64,000 bases of DNA from Pyrenula massariospora (taxonomy: Eukaryota > Ascomycota > Eurotiomycetes > Pyrenulales > Pyrenulaceae): assembly GCA_021030905.1 (NCBI GenBank), contig JAGFMI010000028.1, positions 248,001 to 312,000 of the forward strand, written 5' to 3'. A model generated the notes under the pieces. It searched no databases. It was given only the letters and a program-made list of their open reading frames with translations, and was not told the origin of the DNA. The translations under genes were made by a program, and so were the position numbers. Shown here piece after piece: positions 21,218 to 33,059 of the stretch; positions within the stretch are counted from its first letter, which is position 1; the number at the start of each line of letters is the position of its first letter.

Positions 21218-23056
21218 TCATATCGGTATCCCGTCCTCATCTATGTCACCTCTTAGCTGCTCCTTCCCGCGTGCTCCCGAATCGTACTGTGGGCCCATCA
21301 CAATGCCTTCGAGCCACCGCTCTCTTGACAGTCTATAATATCTCAACCAAATCGTGAAACGGTCAGCCTCGAAGACCCAGAGATCTCTCAGCCCCATTCC
21401 CTGCAATGGCTTTACTACATCAGCTAATTTGCGATATTCATCTGACGCCAATTTGTCGCTGAACTGTTCAATTTTGTCAAAGCAATTATTGCAGGACACT
21501 CCAACTACAAGACGCAATTGTGACATTGTGCCATACTGCTGGAGAACGGATGTCCACAATGCGGGCCGCACGATTGAAATAGGGAAACGAAGATCCCGCA
21601 GGCAGTGTATAGCAAATGGAGATAGCTTGTTCAAGAAGATCGTCATTGCTCTACCCTCGTGGTGAAGGGCATTACCACAGTCGTGATCTGAGCAAGGCTT
21701 GACAATGAAGGCATTAAGGGAAAAAAGCGCCTGCTCGGCAAGATTATGAAAACTTCGGCTAACGAGCATCTTGCTAAGGACGTTCTGAAGGCGAGGATAG
21801 CGAGTGGAGAAGGAGCATCGATCGTGCGCATGGTATCGTCCGCTTAACTCGTAATCTAATGGAATTTGCAAACCTGTACAAGGATTCCAAGTACAGGGGT
21901 CTCGCGACACGAGGTCAGTATGAGACATGACTTCGAATTGGAGCTCTGGGGGAAGTGATGTAAAGAGAAAGAGCCCTGATCTCGCGTCGCTAACTGCACT
22001 AAGAGCTAATTTTTCAGCCCTGTGACGAAGTCCGTGATGGTTCACACCGAAATCAAGTGAACAAGATTTGAGCGTTGGAAGAGATTTCAGTAGATCTTCC
22101 AGATGTAATGCCTGTTCAGCAGAACAATTCTCCCAGTTGAGATACAGATTTAGTTCATTTGGATGGACATGAGCCGCGAGGTTGCTCACTGCAGCTGTAC
22201 ATTGCTCCCAAAAATTGTTGCTACCCCCAGGCCAACTGCTGCAGGCGGCAGATTCCGGATGCTGATGGTAGAAATCGCAACCTGGCATTGTTGTGACATT
22301 GCTCATGTAGGCTACAAAGTCTTTGTCCAAGCATCCGCATTCTTCTAGATCGATGCGCAAATTTTTGAGGGATCCCAACGCGCGTGGCCCTAACCGTGAG
22401 ATTGGTTGAAGTCCGCTAGGCTGACATATATCCGCCCAAAAGGTGTTTTGAGAGTAGAGAATACTGGAAACTTCTTCGTAAAGCTGTCGGCAGACGAATA
22501 GTAGCGAATAGGGGAGCTCTGGGCAGACGAATTCGTTCCATTCAGCTTCATCATATGTCTTATACGGTTTACTTCCGTTAGCACGGCTTTTATATGGGCA
22601 TCTGAAAGCACCGAGATTGCCATGGTCGGGATCAGCAGAGTCTCTACACTCCTCGCAACCGAAAGGCAAAACTTTGGCGGAGTTCAGATCTATAGGGCAT
22701 CTTCGTACGAGGCCAGCTTCGAGGTAGACCTGTCTTCGAACGTAAGGCGGAAGGTCCAAAAACGTCGTTCTCCGAGTTATGGGGACCCACGTAGAAGGGA
22801 AAAATTCGTGAAGGGTGGTCTGCTTTAGCCGTTTGACAGCGCCTTGACGCGAATGCGGGATTGAGACTCGGACTTTTTTCTGAGGCCTATAAAAAGATCT
22901 GTATTCACCGTGGACGTCAATGATAAGAGTTCCAGTCTTGTAACTGATGGCGTGATCGGCCATGATCTCGAATGCTGACTTGATAGTACTTTGTTTGTCA
23001 TCGACCTCTTCATGTTCGGTGCTGGAAGAATTTGAGAACGGACACTCTTTTTCCAT
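21218..23056 (-). CDS. F-box-like fungal protein with a PCNA-interacting (PIP) box, 612 aa
   Basis: A single exon starts MEKECPFSNSSS. Residues 79-86 are QTTLHEFF, an exact PIP box (Q-x-x-L-x-x-F-F) preceded by basic residues. An F-box-like segment (TFLDLPPYVRRQVYLEAGL) follows at about residue 97. A second one, SLPPELQFEVMSHTDLV, lies in the C-terminal half. The protein then shows repeat-like leucine-rich stretches (GSLKNLRIDLEECG, LKSLPTLKSCSLDFG) and many Cys/His pairs without a clear zinc-finger pattern. F-box proteins bring substrates to SCF ubiquitin ligases. The PIP box would tie such a role to PCNA on chromatin, which is inference. The gene is intact and ends in DEDGIPI. Proteins of this kind are numerous and mostly uncharacterised in Pezizomycotina. 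Confidence 0.75.
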   Translation of the reverse strand: MEKECPFSNSSSTEHEEVDDKQSTIKSAFEIMADHAISYKTGTLIIDVHGEYRSFYRPQKKVRVSIPHSRQGAVKRLKQTTLHEFFPSTWVPITRRTTFLDLPPYVRRQVYLEAGLVRRCPIDLNSAKVLPFGCEECRDSADPDHGNLGAFRCPYKSRANGSKPYKTYDEAEWNEFVCPELPYSLLFVCRQLYEEVSSILYSQNTFWADICQPSGLQPISRLGPRALGSLKNLRIDLEECGCLDKDFVAYMSNVTTMPGCDFYHQHPESAACSSWPGGSNNFWEQCTAAVSNLAAHVHPNELNLYLNWENCSAEQALHLEDLLKSLPTLKSCSLDFGVNHHGLRHRAEKLALSAVSDARSGLFLFTSLPPELQFEVMSHTDLVSRDPCTWNPCTGLQIPLDYELSGRYHAHDRCSFSTRYPRLQNVLSKMLVSRSFHNLAEQALFSLNAFIVKPCSDHDCGNALHHEGRAMTIFLNKLSPFAIHCLRDLRFPISIVRPALWTSVLQQYGTMSQLRLVVGVSCNNCFDKIEQFSDKLASDEYRKLADVVKPLQGMGLRDLWVFEADRFTIWLRYYRLSRERWLEGIVMGPQYDSGARGKEQLRGDIDEDGIPI

Positions 23057-24489
23057 TATGCCTGATTACGACCGGCCTAGTTCAACTTATTGCCATGTCA
23101 GTCCGTTGGCACCTTTCCGCAGGCTGCTGAGTCGGTTTGAATGGAGCTGCGGTAGGACCGAGTGAGACTTTTTTAGACATCAATGTCAGTAGAATCGATT
23201 TTGAGTCACCTGATTCTTGATTCCAGTTGCGCCTGCCGTCGGGGTGAATCACTTCTGGCAGGTGCGAACGATATCTCGTGTTGAAACAATTTTGGCAACT
23301 ACGAACCACATCTCGTGTTGCACGCGCGCGACGCGTCTAGCGGTGAGTGACCGCTAACGAAAGTGATCGATCCCAGTTGTATTTCTAGCCGACTTTTCTC
23401 TTACGCCGCATGCCTTTCTTAGACATCGGGATTTCGTGACCATAAGAGAACCTCGAGCGTGCTAGCATGTCTCATCAGATATGAAAACGGCAAAAAGCTC
23501 GCAAGTGCCGCTAGCAAAGATGTCCTGCATGTCTACAGCCTTCGTCGCTCTGGATTTGCTACGCTGCTTTGAAGGTAGGAAAAAGCGCCAATTCCCACCT
23601 GACTGTACACTGACTGCCCTGTTTGGAATGCCCAAGGACGGTGGCACCGCCACATTCTAGTCCGGCGTGCGGGTTTCGTGGTGGTGCTTCTTACATAGAA
23701 CTTTGGAATAGAAACTGTTGCTGCAGGACTTCAAGCCTATGTAATTTGAACACTGCTGAAATGCAAGAATGGACCAAATGAAAAGCGGTGATGTCATGGC
23801 ATCAGCATCAACATTTATAGACTTTTTGACCCAGAAATGCGCGTCTCCTCTTTCCATATGGCCCTTTTTCAAATCTCGATTGTTTCAAAGGTTTTCCGGG
23901 TCAATGTTGCCAACAAGTCAGGATGGTCTAATTGAAGTCGTTACTGATTTGGACGTCAATAAGAAAAATCCTATTTCATAGCAACGGAGAAGTCCCTTCA
24001 ATCTTTTTTCGAGTGCAGACTCCGGGCGTGCCCGGGAATGGAAATGCGGGGAATTGGTGCCTGCAGAAGATCGCCTCCAACCCCTGAGTTATCCTTGAAT
24101 GGTAGCTCCACAATGATCACTTTATTTTCTGAGAAGTCTTTCATGCTGGGCCACATCCCGAGACTACTTCTGGGCTGCCGTATCTCGGTACAATGTCCTC
24201 CGTGATGAGGTATCTTAGTCGCTTTTCTCGCCCATCCCTTTGCGAGACATACCGAGCAGGTGAGCTCGAATTTGCTATGCCTCTAAAACCCCGCAAGATA
24301 TGGTCATATCCTGAAGGAGTTGACAGCAAAAGACTCTCTCACTATGAAAGACGAACTCGGTAGACTACAGCGGGGAAAGGTTTTTGTCGGACTCAGATGG
24401 AGCAATGCATGTCCATACCCAACATCATCAGTGTCCCTTCAACAAGGATAAAAGAATTGAGTTCGCCATGATTTTGTAAGTTTATCAAG
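23057..24489. other. Intergenic region between divergent F-box-like and GH106-like genes
   Basis: It includes the promoters of both divergent genes. Short similar blocks containing 'atctcgtgttg' occur near 23271 and 23310. Just upstream of the hydrolase, 'gataaaag' at about 24447 may be a TATA-like element. No gene is supported. Confidence 0.45.
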
Positions 24490-27400
24490 ATGAAGCTTAG
24501 TCATACACTAAAAACCATGCCTGGAGTAGTCCTGAGATCTCTTCGTCGTTGTTGTGCTCTGGCTAACTATCGATAGCTACTCTCTTGCCTCGCTGCTCTC
24601 TTGGCTGTTAGCCAAGTCGTAGCCCTGCCAAAAAATCGAACTGATGACCAAGTCAAGGCGCCCGTTGATGCTGGCACCTTTGAGAACCCTTCTGTCAATG
24701 TGCGACCACGGTTTAGGTATTGGCTCCCCGATGCTTCTGTCGACCGAGCTACGCTTGCTGCAGATGTGAGAGAGGCAGGTAGAGTCGGAGCCGGGGGAGT
24801 GGAAGTGCTTGGATACTACTTGTAAGACTCTACGCGTTCAATCTGACAGTGAAACCCTCTCGAGCTACATGACATTCTGACGAGATTCATAGGTACGGCG
24901 GTACGCCGCAAGGAACAGGCACATTTGCTCCAGACGACTGGTCCATCTACGGCTGGGGAACCCTTGAGTGGCGTAAGTAGTTAAGGCGTCTTGAGATGAT
25001 CTTTTGCTCACAAATATTAGAGGACGCCTTCAAGGCCCTCGCTCAGGCCCACAGCGATAATGGCCTGATCATGGACTTTGCATTAGGACCAAACCAAGGT
25101 CAAGGTGTGCCTGCGCCGCAAGACTCTGACGGGCTCATGTGGGACCTTGCTTCCTACAACATTACGATCCCTGTTGGTGGCTCTTTCAATGATATGTTGC
25201 CGGGTTGGGGAACGGGCGACCTTCAAGCTGTCATCACTGGCCTTACCGTCTCTTCTGAGAACATCACGAATGCACCACCTCCACGAACATCAACCCTCAA
25301 TGGAACGGGAGTAGCACCTAGTCTACCAGGCGATGTTCCTTTCAACCATACGCAAGTCATACTTTCTCTGGATAGTCTGCAGGATTTGACCGACCAAGCC
25401 ACCACCAATGGTCATCTAAACTTGCAATTTCCCTTAAATGCATCCGGCCTGGAATATCAAATATTTAGTCTGTACCTCATACACAGTGAATACAGGGCGC
25501 AGGCAAACCCGATCGATTTACAGGGGCCTCAGACTGAGCCTCGGACATACTTACAGAACGGTTCATGGGCAGTGGATCATTTCTCGTCTCTGGGAGCCAA
25601 GACTATAACCGACTTTTGGGAACAATATGTCCTTACGAATGGGACAAAGGAGCTATTAGAAACAGTCGGAAACTATGGATGGGAAGACAGCATCGAACTG
25701 AGAGCCAATCTAATGTGGACGAAGAACTTGCCCGAAGTTTTCTCGGCAAACCACGGCTACAACTTGACGAAGTGGTTGCCGATTCTCTTCCATCAGAACA
25801 AGATTTCCTTCGACGGCGAGCCGCAGGTGTGGTGGATTACGGACGAAGAAGACGCCGGGAACAGTCACATCGCAGATTATCGCGAGACAGTGAGATCCGA
25901 TAGAGCCCCAAAAGCGTCGTCATGCTAATGGCTTGTAGCTTGGTAACTTGTACGAGGAATACCTGCGCACATTGAATACATGGGCGAATGACTATCTGAA
26001 TTTGCAGTTTTCGGCCCAGCCATCTTACAATCTTCCAATGGACATGGTAAGCTTTAGGCTGCCTGAGTATTGAATGGGTCTCTTCTGATTTTTTTTTTCA
26101 GCTGCAAAGCATACCAGAGGTCAATGCTCCTGAATGCGAGTCTCTTGGCTTCAGTCATCTAATCGACGGTTACCGTCAATTTACTGGGCCCGCAAATCTT
26201 GCTGGGAAGAGGGTCATTTCCACCGAGTGCGGCGCTAATCCCCAAGAAGCATACCAGCAAACTATCCCGGAGCTTCTCTGGGATGTAAAACGCTCTATTG
26301 CTGGATCAGTCAATCAATTCATATTCCATGGACTGCCCTACTCAGGACCTGTAGGGCTCCATACCACTCATTGCGTAAACCGGAAACTACTGACATAGAA
26401 CAGCATGGAAACACTACCTGGCCTGGATTCACTACATTTGATTACGAGTTCTCAGAAATGCATGGACCACGCCAGCCTGACTGGGAGTTTCTCTCTGATG
26501 CCATGAACTACACAGCGAGGTTATCATACATCTTTCAATCTGGAGTTCCAAAGATTGACTTGGCGTTTTATAAGAAGACAACTACTTTCCCAAATATAGT
26601 TCAAGACTATGAGCCAACAGATCTTGAAGAAGCCGGTATAGTGGTCGAATATATCATACAAAGCTGACACTAATACATTCGTAGGATTCTCGTACGAATA
26701 CGTCAGCCCTGATAACTTCAATCTTTCCGAAGCATACGTACAGGATGCAATCTTCGCACCAGAGAGGCAAGCTTTCAAAGCCATGATTATACGAGCCAAT
26801 GATTCTATGACCGTTTCCGGAGTCTCAAAGATAGTCGATTACGCAAATGCTGGCTTGCCTATCATTTTCTCTGGTGGCCTCCCTACCCACCTGCTCACAG
26901 CGCCTGAAGCCCAGAATACTTACGTCTCAAATATGCTGGGTCCGCTGACGTCCTTACCTAATGTCCACGTAGTCCCGTACGAGGACCTCGCGGAGTCTGT
27001 ACTGAATCTAGACATCAAGCCTTTAACAACGGTCTCCACCAACACGACTTGGTACACATATTGGCGCAAGGACGCCGCCAAAGGTCTTGATTATGTATTC
27101 ATCTACAATGATGCCACATCGCCTGGGCCAGCGAATGGTTATAGCTCCGGAACCATTGAATTCGCATCAACCAGCATTCCATACACCTTGGATGCCTGGA
27201 CTGGCACGTCAACACCCATCCTACAATATACACAGTCTGCTACGTCAACCACCATCCCTCTCCAACTCGCCGGAAACCAATCAACCATCATCGCATTCTC
27301 ATCCTCTCCACTAGACAATTCCACCCTCCCCCCCGTCCACATCACCTCCATCTCCCCACCCTCCACCAACATCCAAGCCATCTCATACACACCCTCCACC

Positions 27401-28009
27401 GGCCTAACCGTAAAACTCGGCCCAAACTCCCCACCAACAACACTCACCACCTCCGACAACTTGACATACACCCTCCCACCCAACCCCTCCACCCCCATCC
27501 CCCTAGCAACCTGGACCCTCACCCTCGAATCCTGGTCGGCCCCCCAAAACCTCTCCAACATCTCCGGCACAGTCAAAACAAACACAACCTACACACTCCC
27601 CTCCTTGGTCCCATGGTCCTCGATCGCGCCCGAGCTAGCCAACGTCTCGGGCATCGGGTACTACAGCACAACCTTCACCTGGCCTCCACCAAACTCGACA
27701 CTATCCGGCGCGAACCTCGTCTTCCCCCCAGCCCTGCACACCCTCCGCGCCTCCCTAAACGGCCGCGCACTCCCGCCGCTGGACCTGACAGATCCCCACG
27801 CAGATATCTCGGAGTATCTAACAGAAGGAGAGAACGAGGTGTCGGCTGTGGTGAGCAGCCCGCTGGGCAACGCGCTCCGGCCGGTGTGGACATCGCTGAG
27901 AAGTTCGGGCGGGGGGGCGACGGTGGGGGTACCGGGGGTGAGGGAGTATGGGATTGTGGGGGAGGTGTGGGTTGAGGGGTGGTTGGGGGGACGGGTTGGG
28001 GAGTACTGA
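24490..28009 (+). CDS. Secreted GH106-like alpha-L-rhamnosidase, 1047 aa, eight exons
   Basis: Exons: 24490-24525, 24577-24821, 24893-24972, 25021-25889, 25939-26046, 26102-26350, 26404-26635 and 26685-28009. All phases agree and give 1048 codons. The first join is the weakest (donor GTAGTC) but yields a good signal peptide, MKLSHTLKTMPGLLSCLAAL then LAVSQVVA. The mature N-terminus has RFRYWLPDASVDRATLAADV and VGAGGVEVLGYYLYGG, the entry of the barrel in fungal GH106-like proteins. FALGPNQGQGVPAP, ISTECGANPQEAYQ and TTWPGFTTFDYEFSEMHG follow. The C-terminal third is Thr/Pro-rich beta-sandwich sequence with a galactose-binding-like fold near ADISEYLTEGENEVS. More than ten N-glycosylation sequons fit secretion. 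The likely job is release of L-rhamnose from rhamnogalacturonan or glycosides. The family call is strong on layout; the exact substrate is inference. Confidence 0.8.
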
Positions 28010-28406
28010 GATGGGCTGAAGGGGTGATGTGAGGCTTACACAAGTGTCATGGTCGTATGAGAAAGCGAGCGGGAAGGGTTCTAAAAGGTGGTGGGGGTTA
28101 AAGTCGGAAAGTCTAGCAATGGGATTAAACTCTAAGCCTGGCAAAGCAGCCCCTTGACCATCAGAAGTGCATAGGAAACCTTTCATTCACCCTAGGTTCG
28201 TTGGAGATTTTTGTTCAGATCGGTTCCCGACTGGAGGGGGATGTTTCGGCTTACGAATTAAGGGGATGTCAATGGTGATGAAGAAACTGACATTCAGGCA
28301 TGTTGCCTATTTCAGATCTAATAAAGTAAATTGTTTGACGTGTGTTCATATCTTTCCATACCACGCTCTGAGACACCTTCTGCACCTCGACATGTTGTTA
28401 CTCTAC
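28010..28406. other. Convergent 3' spacer between the two glycoside hydrolase genes
   Basis: This is the spacer between two genes that end towards each other. It should hold both polyadenylation regions. No other feature is seen. Confidence 0.5.
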
Positions 28407-31040
28407 TCAACCTCTAGCCGGCGGCTGCGGCCACTCCTCAATCCTCGTCTCGCTCCCCGTCAGCCTAAACCCCCAAGCCGTCTGTGTCGGCACATCCAAC
28501 AACACCTCGTAGTCTCCCGGGTAGAGCACCTTGTTCCCCTGCCCGTCGACCCGAGCCAAACTGCCCAGTGTCATGGCGAGGCTTGCTGTTTGGGACGTGC
28601 CCGCGGTAACGTTGTGCAGCCGCGCGTATGCGACGAGCTTCTTATTCGCGTACGGCGGGGGCCCCGCGTTGGCGGTGCGGAGGAAGGCGAGGGTGACGAA
28701 GTCGGAGGTTGTGTTCCCCGTGTTTTGGACGGAGACGGGGAGGGTGGTGAAGGGGCAGAGGTCGGTGTAGCGCGTATTTGTCGTGCTGTTGCACCAGGAG
28801 AGGAGGGTGGGGATGGAGAAGGTTGTCCCGTTGGTGGAGGTTTGGGGCAGGGAGAGGGAGAAGTTGGTGTAGTGCATGCCGGATCCGAATTCAAAGACGG
28901 GCGTGCCGGTGTAGTACATGTATGTCCTTCCTGGGCTGGAATTGGAGGGGCGGAGGTTCATGTCCGTCATGGGGATCTGGTCGGTGTAGCTGGCTGGGTA
29001 CTGCGTGATCGGGAGGCGGCCAGCGGGGGATTCGCGGCCGATGATGGTGTTGATGATGGCGTCGCCGCCGGATTGGCCGGGGTATCCGGCCCAGAGGATG
29101 GCGGAGATGTTGGGGTTGTTGATGAAAGGCGTGTCGTCAAGTTGGCCGCCGCCCATCTGGACAAGGATGCAGGGTTTCCCCATGGCGCAGACTTCTTGGA
29201 TAAGGTCGATTTGGAAGCCGGACCAGCCGATGTTGTAGCGGTCGAGGGACTCGGATTCGACGCTGTTGTCGATTCCTCCAACGTAGATAACGACGTCGGA
29301 TTCATTAGCAGCGTTCAGTGGAGCTCTCCATCCATCTGTGGTGGGATTGCCTTGCGTGGGTCCATTGCCATAATTGACGGTGATTCCGGGAAGCTGTTTG
29401 GCTGCATAGAGTGGGCTATGGAGGTATCGGGCAATACCTTTGTAATTGCCTTGCATCTGTGTCGTTGCGTTGGCCCAGTCGCCGAGTAAGGCCAGAGAGC
29501 TAATCCCCTCAAGGGAGAGGGGAAGAATTCCGTCATTTTTGAGGAGGGTGATGCCTTCGACCGCGGCTTGATATGTCAAGTGTTCGCTATCTGGAGTTGA
29601 GACGTCGTTGAAGTCGAGGTTGCGGTAGTTGGTATTGCTGGGAGCGTCAAAATAGCCCAGCTTTACGAGTGAGCTATACTGGCGGATCAGGGCTTGATTG
29701 AGGGTAGTTTCATTGACTAGCCCTTGCTGAAGCGCTGCTGGGAGGTGAACTGGATAGTAAGTCCCACAATTGATATCTGTGCCAGCATTCAGAGCATCGG
29801 CGACAGCTTCCTCTGGAGTTTGGGTGTAGTTGTGCGGCATGTAGATATTTTGCACCGCATCACAGTCAGAAGTTACCCATTGCTCTTCTTTTGTCCAGCT
29901 CCACTATATATTATTTCGAGTTAGTTGACATGTGCCTAGTTACCCAGAGCGACGTTTGGCATTGACTCACGTGTTCTCGCAAAATTGTCTGAAGGAGGTA
30001 GGGGTCAGCGCAAGAGGGCACACCATTAACGGCGTTGTAGGAGCACATGACGGCGCCGACATTAGAATCCCGGCTGCACTGCTGGAAGGGGGGTAGATAG
30101 CTTTGACTCGGTTAGCAGAGGTTCCGGGCAAGATCAAGTACGCACTAATCTACCAAGTCCTGGGAAGTGATTTGAGCATCGAACTCATACCGTTCATTTC
30201 CTTCCCAATTCTCGAGGTCATACCCAGCGAAGTGCTTGCATGTCGCCACAACTTTCTTGATCGCGGGATCTCTCCCGCCTTGAAGACCAAGAATTAAACT
30301 GTTGACATATGACTGCAAATGAAATGGGTCTTCGCCGGGAGTTTCCTTCATAAGTCAGCAGCTAAATATGCGAACACACTATTGAGTACTGACCTGGCCA
30401 CGACCCCATCTGGGATCTTTGAATGGATTGATATTGGGAGTCCAAAAGTCGAGCCCGCTTCGGTTATAATTGTTGAACGCGCGTCCTTCAGTGCTCACTA
30501 CCGTGGCTACTGCTTGGATTAGGTCGTCATCGAAGGAAGCTCCCATTAGTATGGGCTGTATAATATCAGCAAGTGGAAACCTTAGTGAAGCGCCCACATA
30601 CTTGAGGGAAGCTTGAAGCATATGAGAAATCTCCGCTGCTCGAGAAATTTACACCTGGTGACGTGGCAACGCCATGGAGAGCTGATGGTGCTATAAGTAA
30701 GATACGACTGGTCTGGCATAATTTCGAGAGATTTTACCTTCATTCCACCTAATGAGGACAGCCGTAAGCAAGTACTACAGTAAATAGTCAAGTGATTAAC
30801 ATACCAAGTGTACGGTGGGAGCCCGAGCCGCGGGACTCCCGGACTTGAGCTGCCAGTGTTGTTTAATTTTTCAGCAAGTGTAAAGGCATTTATAATAGCA
30901 GTGGCTCTGTCTAGGACGCTCAAAGATGGGTTGCAAACATCATTACTAGTCAATATTTCTGGGCCATTCACGCAATCGGGAAATAGAGCATGGGCGCTCC
31001 GTAGCAGCAGCAACGACACAATGCTGATGAAGAAAGACAT
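28407..31040 (-). CDS. Secreted GH3 exo-beta-1,4-xylosidase, about 771 aa, seven exons
   Basis: Exons: 30805-31040, 30738-30748 (11 bases), 30602-30681, 30394-30555, 30146-30345, 29971-30100 and 28407-29903. Joined, they read WWNEALHGVA, GLDFWTPNINPFKDPRWGRG, KKVVATCKHFAGYDLENW, QDLVDYYLPPFQQC and MCSYNAVNGVPSCADPYLL. These are hallmark blocks of fungal XlnD/BxlB-type beta-xylosidases. The catalytic nucleophile is the aspartate of WVTSDCDAV. A signal peptide (MSFFISIVSLLLLRSAHA) starts at the ATG at 31040. The second GH3 domain (AGYPGQSGGDAI, GRLPITQYP) and a C-terminal Fn3-like domain are complete. At the third exon an acceptor nine bases upstream is possible, but it would insert three residues in a conserved block. 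It releases xylose from xylo-oligosaccharides outside the cell. Confidence 0.92.
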
Positions 31041-32241
31041 TACGGAGAGTTTGCTTAAAGATCTTGGAAACACTACCACATAGGAAAGTCGATGATGAAA
31101 TACGTTTATAAGGGCTACCGAGGATTTTGTAGCATTTCACACTGCCTTACCGAGCTTGCATAACATCAGAGGACCTTACAAAAGACAATGTGGAGAAGCT
31201 AGGTACACAACGGAGGAAAATGCAGGGTGTTCCATGATGTCCATACAAATGAACTCTACGAGATGTCGGTAGATCGGGTTTTGGATGAAAAGAGTTGGAG
31301 GTTGAGGAAGCCAAATTGCGGAGAGAAGCTCCACGAGATGGCGAATGACGTGAATGACGATTTTCTCAGACATCTTTGCAGCGGGCCTAATGCCGATCAA
31401 GGTCAGTCTGAGCTTTTCCCTTTTACCCAGCCACGTGTTGACTGGGATATGAGCTTCTCTGCTCTTTAACCGGGGAGGCGTTTAAACGGTCGGAGATCAG
31501 GAGCACGGCAATTCGGCTTCGTAGGTACGTGATTGAGCCTCAACATCATTCTCTATTTGACTGCGCCATGACGTGCATGTAACAGATCGCTAAGATCGCG
31601 TGCTAGCGGGACTGGTGGCGTTTGCAAGTGATCTTAATATTGCTAGACTAAGCTGCATTGCTATGGAAATTATGTAGCTCTCGGTCATGAAAGTGCATGA
31701 CGGCGTGCTCAAAAATCTCCGTATTATTCCTGTTTAGGAAAAGGCTCGATTCTGCTTTGGGATTTGCTTGAAGCATGTCTCCGTCCTCGTTTGACTTGGG
31801 AGACATTTGGTTCCGTTGACTGAAAATGCAATCCCTTTCAACTCACAATTAGCTCGCCGCTCTTACGCAGCCTTTGCAATGCTATAATTCCCCGGAAATA
31901 CGATGGACTTCATGTTCTGCCGCCAATAGTTACCATAGGTACTGAAGAGCCGACCGCTCTAGGACTGGCACATCTTGATCATTAGGTAGGAGACCTTTAA
32001 CGGGGACTGGCAACCGCGGATTTCGTGTGCTGCAATGAAGATGTAGACCTTCAGTGGTTTTGGCATACTGCGTAGCAAGATAAAAAATCCGTGCAATCTT
32101 GACTTCTAAGCCGTGGTGATAGACACTGGCTTGCATTGGCTTGCGAAGGCATGCTTGCGCACCCTTCTGCCACATGCGCACTTCTGTAGACATCTTCGCG
32201 ATGTCGCTGTTGGCATACTGATCTGCGCGTAGAATTTCCGT
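31041..32241. other. Intergenic region upstream of the GH3 gene
   Basis: It holds the GH3 promoter at its left end and the Nop16 3' flank at its right. Short frames (31176-31400, 31930-32193) have no domain. No repeat or RNA gene was recognised. Confidence 0.45.
31103..31110 (-). promoter_or_regulatory. TATA-like box of the GH3 gene
   Basis: TATAAACG on the minus strand lies about 63 bases upstream of the GH3 ATG at 31040, a usual TATA distance for an inducible secreted enzyme gene. Confidence 0.5.
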
Positions 32242-33059
32242 TCAGCCCGTTCTAATCTCTTCCATGCCGTTCTGCTGTAGATATCGCTCCATTCTTCTCC
32301 TGATATCGCCCTCGCTCTGCTGCATAGGATTCAATTTACGATCTCTTGACATTGCGGCTACGTCGTCCTCATACTTCTCGATCAGCCTAGCCAGCCATTC
32401 CTTCTCCTGCTCTGACTGCTGTCGAGGCCGTCTGCGTTTGGACATAGCCCTGGCTTCTTGCGACACCTCTGCTTCCAGTGCTGGGACAACGCTGTGGGTG
32501 GTGTCCCCCGTTGTCACAGGCTGTGACTGTGTAGTTGATAGGGTGCGGTCGAGAGGGTCGTTAAGGAGACGACGAGTATTTCGAATTCGATATGCTGCAG
32601 AGGCCTCGTCATCAGACGAAGTTGAATTGGGTTCGGGGGTTTGGGGGTGTAGGACGCGAAGGATTGCGCCAGTGTCCGGATCACGCTCCACTTTTGCGCG
32701 ACTTGGTTGCATTACTGTTTTTTGGCGAGAAACATTTGATGTGATGGCTAGAGGGTCTGGTTTGGGATTGTTTGCGGCCGAAGATTTCTTCTCGAGGCCG
32801 CCAGTAGGAGCATTGAGCTTGGATGTTAAGCCTAGGCGGCGGTAATTTTGGGAGAGAGTGAGAGATTTATCCCTATATGTCGAATGTGTTAGATCTGGAG
32901 ATCCCTGGACCATCAAATGAAAGGGTACCAATTTTGCGCAATCAAGGCGTTCCCCAAGAACCTCACTTTCCTCTTCCCAGACTTTGTGCGGCCGGGATCC
33001 TTCCGTTTTACTTTGGAGACAGAGGAGCGATTTTTGCGCTTCTGGCGTTCGCGACCCAT
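32242..33059 (-). CDS. NOP16: Ribosome biogenesis protein Nop16, 253 aa
   Basis: Two exons, 32929-33059 and 32242-32872, are separated by a 56-base intron (GTACCC/ATAG). The N-terminus is MGRERQKRKNRSSVSKVKRK, followed by GKRKVRFLGNALIAQNWDKS, the Nop16 entry including the N-W-D-K join made by splicing. The C-terminal block has the conserved ARLIEKYEDDVAAMSRDRKL and NPMQQSEGDIRRRMERY. Nop16 is a nucleolar factor in early 60S subunit assembly. The basic N-terminus fits nucleolar targeting and RNA binding. The middle (about residues 100-160) is Ser/Thr-rich and variable. The gene is complete and ordinary. Confidence 0.95.

Noticed and set aside
28167-29489. 440-codon plus-strand open frame
   Set aside because: It is antisense to the GH3 xylosidase final exon and has no domain. 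Composition reflects the opposite strand.
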